Made by a program: the position numbers and the translations under genes. Positions 60,614 to 64,000 of a DNA stretch of 64,000 nt are shown here, piece after piece. The DNA lies in the NCBI GenBank assembly GCA_036564245.1, contig DATCKU010000011.1, positions 78,188-142,187 of the forward strand, read 5' to 3'. The stretch's first letter is position 1; the number at the start of each line of letters is the position of its first letter. This DNA comes from Thermasporomyces sp036564245. GTDB lineage: Bacteria > Actinomycetota > Actinomycetes > Propionibacteriales > Actinopolymorphaceae. The notes beneath the pieces are model-generated. The model ran no database searches and was not told the DNA's origin. It saw nothing but the letters and a program-made list of their open reading frames with translations.

Positions 60614-61480
60614 TCACGCGGTGGGCGCGGCGATCCTCGTGACGCTCGCCCCACCGTCCGTGGACTCGTACACCGAGCCGTCCATCGCGGCGGCGAGCAG
60701 CCGCTGCGGGGAGACGGCGGTGAAGGCGACCGGCGGCATGGGCAGGGCGCCCTTGGCCGCCCAGGTGGCGCCGCGGTCGGTGCTCACCCGGATCCGCGCG
60801 TCGGTGTCCACGCCGATCAGGTGGCCGTCGTCGGTCACCTCGAGGAACATCAGCAGCGGCGCGCCCCGCAGCGGGCGGAAGGTCATCCCGGCATCCGTGC
60901 TGATCATGACCCCTTCGGGGGTGGTCGCGTAGACGGTGCCGGGATCCGCGGGCCCGGCCGCCAGGTCGAGCAGGTCGAGCCGGGCCGCCGGGGTGAGCCT
61001 TCCGCCGTCGCCCCGCCACACCTGCCCGGTCTGGCTGTCGTAGCCGTAGATCCGCTCCTCGCCCGCGACCTCGAGCGCGTGGAAGTCCGCCTTGCCGGCC
61101 AGGGCGATCTGGGTCCAGGTGCGCCCGGCGTCGGTGGAGCGGATCAGACCGAGGTGGGGCTGCGCCCCGTTCGCTATGTCCTCGGCGCTCGGGTGGCCGC
61201 TCGCGTAGAACGTCCGCGGACCGGCGACGGTGAAGCCCATGAAGTCGGCGTCCTGGTCGCCCACGCGGACCAGCCTCCCCCGCTCGACGGTGAACAGGCC
61301 GTAGTGCCCGGCGACGTACACCTTGCCGGTCGCCGGGTCGGCGCCCAGCCCGTGCACGTGCCCGACGCCGGTGTCCTGCCCGCTGGGCGCGGGTTCGCCC
61401 GGCTCCCCGGTGGCACCGCAGGCGGTCAGCCCGCCCGCGAGCAGGAGCGCGGCGGCGATGAGGCGGAGTCTCGTGATCAT
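60614..61480 (-). CDS. F510_1955-type beta-propeller lipoprotein
   Basis: A 288-aa secreted lipoprotein. ATG 61480 has GGGGAGG upstream and begins a signal with lipobox LTAC. Propeller-type repeats follow: GHVHGLGADPATGKVYVAGH, LIRSTDAGRTWTQIALAG, VMISTDAGMTFRPLRGAP, RVSTDRGATWAAKG and VYESTDGGASV; the STDxGxTW pattern is the sialidase 'Asp-box'. Despite the name of the family no glycosidase catalytic residues are evident. It lies 15 bp after the multicopper oxidase gene on the same strand and is probably co-expressed, suggesting a copper-linked envelope role. Confidence 0.85.
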   Translation of the reverse strand: MITRLRLIAAALLLAGGLTACGATGEPGEPAPSGQDTGVGHVHGLGADPATGKVYVAGHYGLFTVERGRLVRVGDQDADFMGFTVAGPRTFYASGHPSAEDIANGAQPHLGLIRSTDAGRTWTQIALAGKADFHALEVAGEERIYGYDSQTGQVWRGDGGRLTPAARLDLLDLAAGPADPGTVYATTPEGVMISTDAGMTFRPLRGAPLLMFLEVTDDGHLIGVDTDARIRVSTDRGATWAAKGALPMPPVAFTAVSPQRLLAAAMDGSVYESTDGGASVTRIAAPTA

Positions 61481-61494
61481 TCGCCGTCCTCCCC

Positions 61495-63036
61495 TCACAC
61501 CTGGTAGCCGAGGAGGGTCATCATGCCGGCCGCCGCGTGGTAGATGTTGTGGCAGTGCACCGCCCAGATGCCCGGATTGTCGGCATCGAAGTCGACGGTC
61601 ACCGTGGCGTCCGGCAAGACGATCACCGTGTCCTTGCGTACGCCCCGTTCGCCGAGGGCGAAGGTGTGCCCGTGCACGTGCATGGGGTGCCACATCAGGG
61701 TCCCGTTGACGAACCTGATCCGCACCCGCTCGCCGGACCGGACCGGTTCGATCACCTCGGGGTCGTACGGCCGGCCGTTGATCGCCCAGTCGTACTTCGC
61801 CATGCTCCCGGTGAGCGCGAAGGTGATGGTGCGGTCCGGTGCCTTGGCGGCCAGCCGTACCGCGTCGGCGGGCACGAGCCGGTCGTAGGAGAGGATGCGC
61901 CCCTCGAGCTCGGCCGGCCGGGCATCGGCCTTCGGCGCCCGGGCCTTCGCCGAGGTGCGCACCAGGGCGCGGGCGGCGGCCCGCTTGCCCTCGGCCGCGG
62001 CGACCAGCGGGAACACCCCGTCGGCGAGGGTGACGAGCACGTCGTACCGCTCGCCCATGCCGATCAGCAGGGCGTCGGTCTCCACCGGCTCCACGGGGAA
62101 GCCGTCGGTGTGGGTCACGGTCATCCGGTGGCCGCCGAGCGCGACCCGGAAGGCGGTGTCCCCGCTCGCGTTGATCAGCCTGATGCGCACCCGGGTGCCC
62201 GGCTTGGCCTGATAGGTCTCCGGCGCGGCCGCGACCCGGCCATTGACCAGGTAGTGCGGGTGGTAGACGTCCCCGGCCTCCCCGCCGAGCAGGTCGCTCT
62301 CCGCGTTCATCATCATGTGCGGCCACTTGCCGGAGGCGGACGGCGTGGGTGCGTGGCCATCATGGCCGGAGCCATGGCCGGGTCCGCCGGATCCGTGACC
62401 GCCGTGGCCGGCCGAGCCCATCTTCGCCATCGCGGTGAGCTCGGCGAGCACCTCGTCCGGCGTGCCGGTCACGCCGTCCAGCCAGTCGTCGAGCACGACG
62501 ACCCACTCGTCGTCGTAGCTCAGCGGTTCGGCCGGATCCTCCACGATGAGCGGGGCGTACAGGCCCCGGTCGAGCTGGGTGCCGTGGTGCGGGTGGAACC
62601 AGTAGGTGCCGGGGTGAGGCGCGGTGAACTCGTAGGTGTGCTCCGCTCCCGGCGCCACGGGCGGCTGGGTGACCCCGGGAACGCCGTCGGCGTCGTTGCG
62701 CACCCCGAGGCCGTGCCAGTGGACGGTCGTCTCCTCGGGCAGCCGGTTGACCAGGCGGGCCCGGACGACCTCGCCCGTCCGGACCCTGATCGGCCGCCCG
62801 GGCAGGCGGTCGCCGTACATCCAGGTGCGCACGGTGACCCCGCCGAGGTCCGCCTCGCCCTCCTGGGCGATGATCTGGAACTCGCGGACCGGGCCGGGGC
62901 GGCGGGCCGCCTCGGCGGCGCGCACCTCGGGGCCGCCGGGCGTGACGAAGGTCTGCCGGGAGCATGCGGCAAGGAACGCTCCTCCCGCGGCGGCCAGGCC
63001 TGCGCGCAGGAAGAGCCGACGATCGATCGCTGACAT
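61495..63036 (-). CDS. Tat-exported multicopper oxidase with His/Met-rich insert
   Basis: A 513-aa copper oxidase, probably oxidising Cu(I) and protecting the envelope from copper. The signal has twin arginines (DRRLFLR) and a lipobox-like LAAC. All copper motifs are present: HWHG, HPHH, HPMHVHGH and HCHNIYHAAAGM with the axial Met of the type-1 site. An insert near residues 205-245 is rich in His, Gly and Met (GHGGHGSGGPGHGSGHDGH, then HMMM), like the copper-binding loops of CueO/CopA. It lies between a DUF6153 gene and the propeller lipoprotein on the same strand. Confidence 0.93.
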   Translation of the reverse strand: MSAIDRRLFLRAGLAAAGGAFLAACSRQTFVTPGGPEVRAAEAARRPGPVREFQIIAQEGEADLGGVTVRTWMYGDRLPGRPIRVRTGEVVRARLVNRLPEETTVHWHGLGVRNDADGVPGVTQPPVAPGAEHTYEFTAPHPGTYWFHPHHGTQLDRGLYAPLIVEDPAEPLSYDDEWVVVLDDWLDGVTGTPDEVLAELTAMAKMGSAGHGGHGSGGPGHGSGHDGHAPTPSASGKWPHMMMNAESDLLGGEAGDVYHPHYLVNGRVAAAPETYQAKPGTRVRIRLINASGDTAFRVALGGHRMTVTHTDGFPVEPVETDALLIGMGERYDVLVTLADGVFPLVAAAEGKRAAARALVRTSAKARAPKADARPAELEGRILSYDRLVPADAVRLAAKAPDRTITFALTGSMAKYDWAINGRPYDPEVIEPVRSGERVRIRFVNGTLMWHPMHVHGHTFALGERGVRKDTVIVLPDATVTVDFDADNPGIWAVHCHNIYHAAAGMMTLLGYQV

Positions 63037-63128
63037 ATCGGCTCACTCACGGTCGGTCGGTGGACGTGCGGTTCCGCGGACCGGACGGCGGTGCGGTCCG
63101 GGCGACCGCCCCGCCCCGGCCGGAGCCG

Positions 63129-63575
63129 CTATACGCGCAGCACCGTGACGCGCCGTAGGGAGAGGGCGAACGGTGACGCCCCGGGGACGGCGGGCGGCCC
63201 GGCGGGCCGTGCCCGCCCATCGGCGATGCCGGCGAGCAGGCGGTCGGCGCGGATCAGGCCGAGCGCCACGGCGACCCCGAGCACGGCGATCACCGCGAGA
63301 CAGAGCACGAACGGGACCGTATGCCCCGGATCCTGATCGGCCGTCCCGGCCGGCGCCGCCGGGAGGTGACCGGCGTGTCCCCCGGCGTCATGGCCGGCCG
63401 CCGGGACGGCCGCCATGGGGAGAGAAGACGAGACGCTCACCATCGGCAGGGAGGCGCCGCACGGCTGCACCGCGGCATGGCTCACGGCGAGCCCGGCGAG
63501 CGTGGCCGCGAGCAGCACGAACCTGACGAGCGCGACGAGCAGCGCGCTCCGGCCGGCCTCCCGCCGATCGAACAT
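63129..63575 (-). CDS. DUF6153-type small membrane protein with His-rich loop
   Basis: A 148-aa protein with an N-terminal membrane helix (LVALVRFVLLAATLAGLAVS), an extracytoplasmic His-rich loop (AAGHDAGGHAGHLP) and a second helix (FVLCLAVIAVLGVAVALGLI). Proteins of this type are often found near copper-resistance genes; the loop histidines could bind metal. It is first in the minus-strand set ahead of the multicopper oxidase (92 bp gap). The function is unproven. Confidence 0.7.
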   Translation of the reverse strand: MFDRREAGRSALLVALVRFVLLAATLAGLAVSHAAVQPCGASLPMVSVSSSLPMAAVPAAGHDAGGHAGHLPAAPAGTADQDPGHTVPFVLCLAVIAVLGVAVALGLIRADRLLAGIADGRARPAGPPAVPGASPFALSLRRVTVLRV

Positions 63576-63884
63576 GGCCGCATCGTATCGTGGGGCCTCC
63601 GCGGTCTCCCCTCGGCGCCCGGCGGTCCCCGGCGCCGGCCGGGGTAACCCTGTGCTCGTACGGCACAGCGATCCGGGGCCGGAGTTCCCCGGTGGCCGGC
63701 CAGGACACCCCTTGGCCGTACCGCACGGTGATGCGGGCCGGCGGTTCCCCGGCGCCCGGCCTGGGCCGAGGGCCTTCCTTCACTCGTACCGCGCGGCCAC
63801 GCGGGCCCGGAGTTCTCCTGCGGAGGGCCGGGACCGGGCGCGCGTGAGACGGCGGGCGTCCGCGGGCCCGGTAGGTTGGGTGGC
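63576..63884. other. repeat-rich intergenic region between the copper genes and tatD
   Basis: I see no gene in this 309-bp divergent region, though weak frames exist on both strands. Most of it is the degenerate tandem repeat described separately at 63621-63835. It must carry promoters for the DUF6153 and tatD genes. Confidence 0.6.
63621..63835. repeat. degenerate tandem repeat, about 60-bp period
   Basis: GG-(A/C)GTTCCCC-like cores occur at 63621, 63681, 63741 and 63809, and CGTAC at 63657, 63717 and 63785, always 24 bases before the core. The periods are 60, 60 and 68. Each unit includes a GCGGGCCGG-like block and ends near GGCC. Confidence 0.7.
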
Positions 63885-64000
63885 ATGTCGCACGAGCTCC
63901 CAGCGAAACCGGAGCCGCTGCCGGCCGAGGTGTTCGACAGCCACTGCCACCTGGACATCATGGTCGGCAATCGGAAGGCCTCCTCGGGTGATCCGGTCGC
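63885..64000 (+). CDS. tatD: TatD-family DNase, 5' end only
   Basis: The first 38 codons of a TatD metallohydrolase. The metal-binding hallmark is seen as VFDSHCHLDIM, with both histidines. The gene runs off the window. In many actinobacteria tatD follows metG directly; here about 3.3 kb separates them. ATG 63885 is preceded by a weak GGTTGGG. Confidence 0.85.
   Translation, partial: MSHELPAKPEPLPAEVFDSHCHLDIMVGNRKASSGDPV

Noticed and set aside
61537..63033. Open frame of 498 codons on the plus strand across the multicopper oxidase gene
   Set aside because: It is the mirror of a very GC-rich gene; the minus-strand product has all copper motifs, while the plus-strand product shows no recognisable domain.
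1..64000. CRISPR arrays, insertion sequences, phage genes and tRNA/rRNA genes
   Set aside because: I looked for regular short repeats with unique spacers, transposase motifs with terminal repeats, and cloverleaf or rRNA-like sequence, and saw none.

Overview
The window is 64 kb of high-GC DNA with frequent GTG starts, GGAGG-type ribosome sites, Tat-exported enzymes, SARP/AfsR-type regulation, an Rpf cell-wall enzyme behind a c-di-AMP riboswitch, GuaB1 and NnaR. Together these point to a free-living, plant-polymer-degrading, spore- or mycelium-type actinobacterium. An Actinopolymorphaceae-like compost or soil organism is my guess; the genus is not proven by anything here. I see no rRNA, tRNA, transposase, prophage or CRISPR array.

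Layout. 0.3-4.2 kb: a Tat-exported clan-A glycoside hydrolase and a LacI regulator. 4.4-13.9 kb: a complete nitrate-assimilation cluster, with nitrate transporter NarK, then an overlapping operon of nitrate reductase NasA, an FAD/BFD electron-transfer partner, NirB, NirD and the HemD-winged-helix regulator NnaR; a GlnR-like box sits in front of nasA. 13.9-16.5 kb: a drug-efflux MFS gene and a divergent ArsR-type regulator, bracketed by two 92-bp direct repeats (88/92 identical). In both copies the repeat supplies the stop codon of the incoming minus-strand gene and opens an overlapping 23-codon ORF. 16.5-24.6 kb: P-loop kinase, MarR regulator with a fused full-length ABC exporter, LCP cell-wall enzyme and a GH26-like lipoprotein. 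24.8-36.5 kb: APH-like kinase, tandem-HTH MerR protein, class-V aminotransferase, family-5 solute-binding lipoprotein, DUF457-type membrane protein, a 1060-aa AfsR/SARP-NB-ARC-TPR regulator divergent from a VWA membrane protein, and YnfA. 36.7-50.2 kb: ChaB/Rho-N protein, a Gfo/Idh-GH9 cellulase operon, DUF4188 protein with divergent TetR, CehA-like metallohydrolase, PhoX, an aldo/keto reductase with a MerR-type promoter, and a modular GH30. 50.3-58.9 kb: a phosphoesterase-ligase fragment lacking the catalytic lysine, Rpf-LysM-M23 endopeptidase with riboswitch, GuaB1, DUF1918-CBS protein, dodecin, Pmt mannosyltransferase and RsmI. 58.9-64 kb: metG, then a minus-strand copper cassette (DUF6153, multicopper oxidase, beta-propeller lipoprotein), then the start of tatD.

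How the parts work together. The nitrate block takes nitrate from uptake to ammonium with its own co-activator. The CAZymes (clan-A GH, GH26, GH9, GH30), the solute-binding protein and LacI fit scavenging of plant polysaccharide. The Rpf/LCP/Pmt set concerns the envelope. The right end looks different in composition from the rest: hand-counted 60-base lines rise from 55% GC inside metG to 75% late in metG and 85% just after it. With the extra genes between metG and tatD, this suggests replacement by DNA from a higher-GC relative.

Starts were chosen from ribosome sites, overlaps and domain starts. Family names come from recognised motifs, not from searches.
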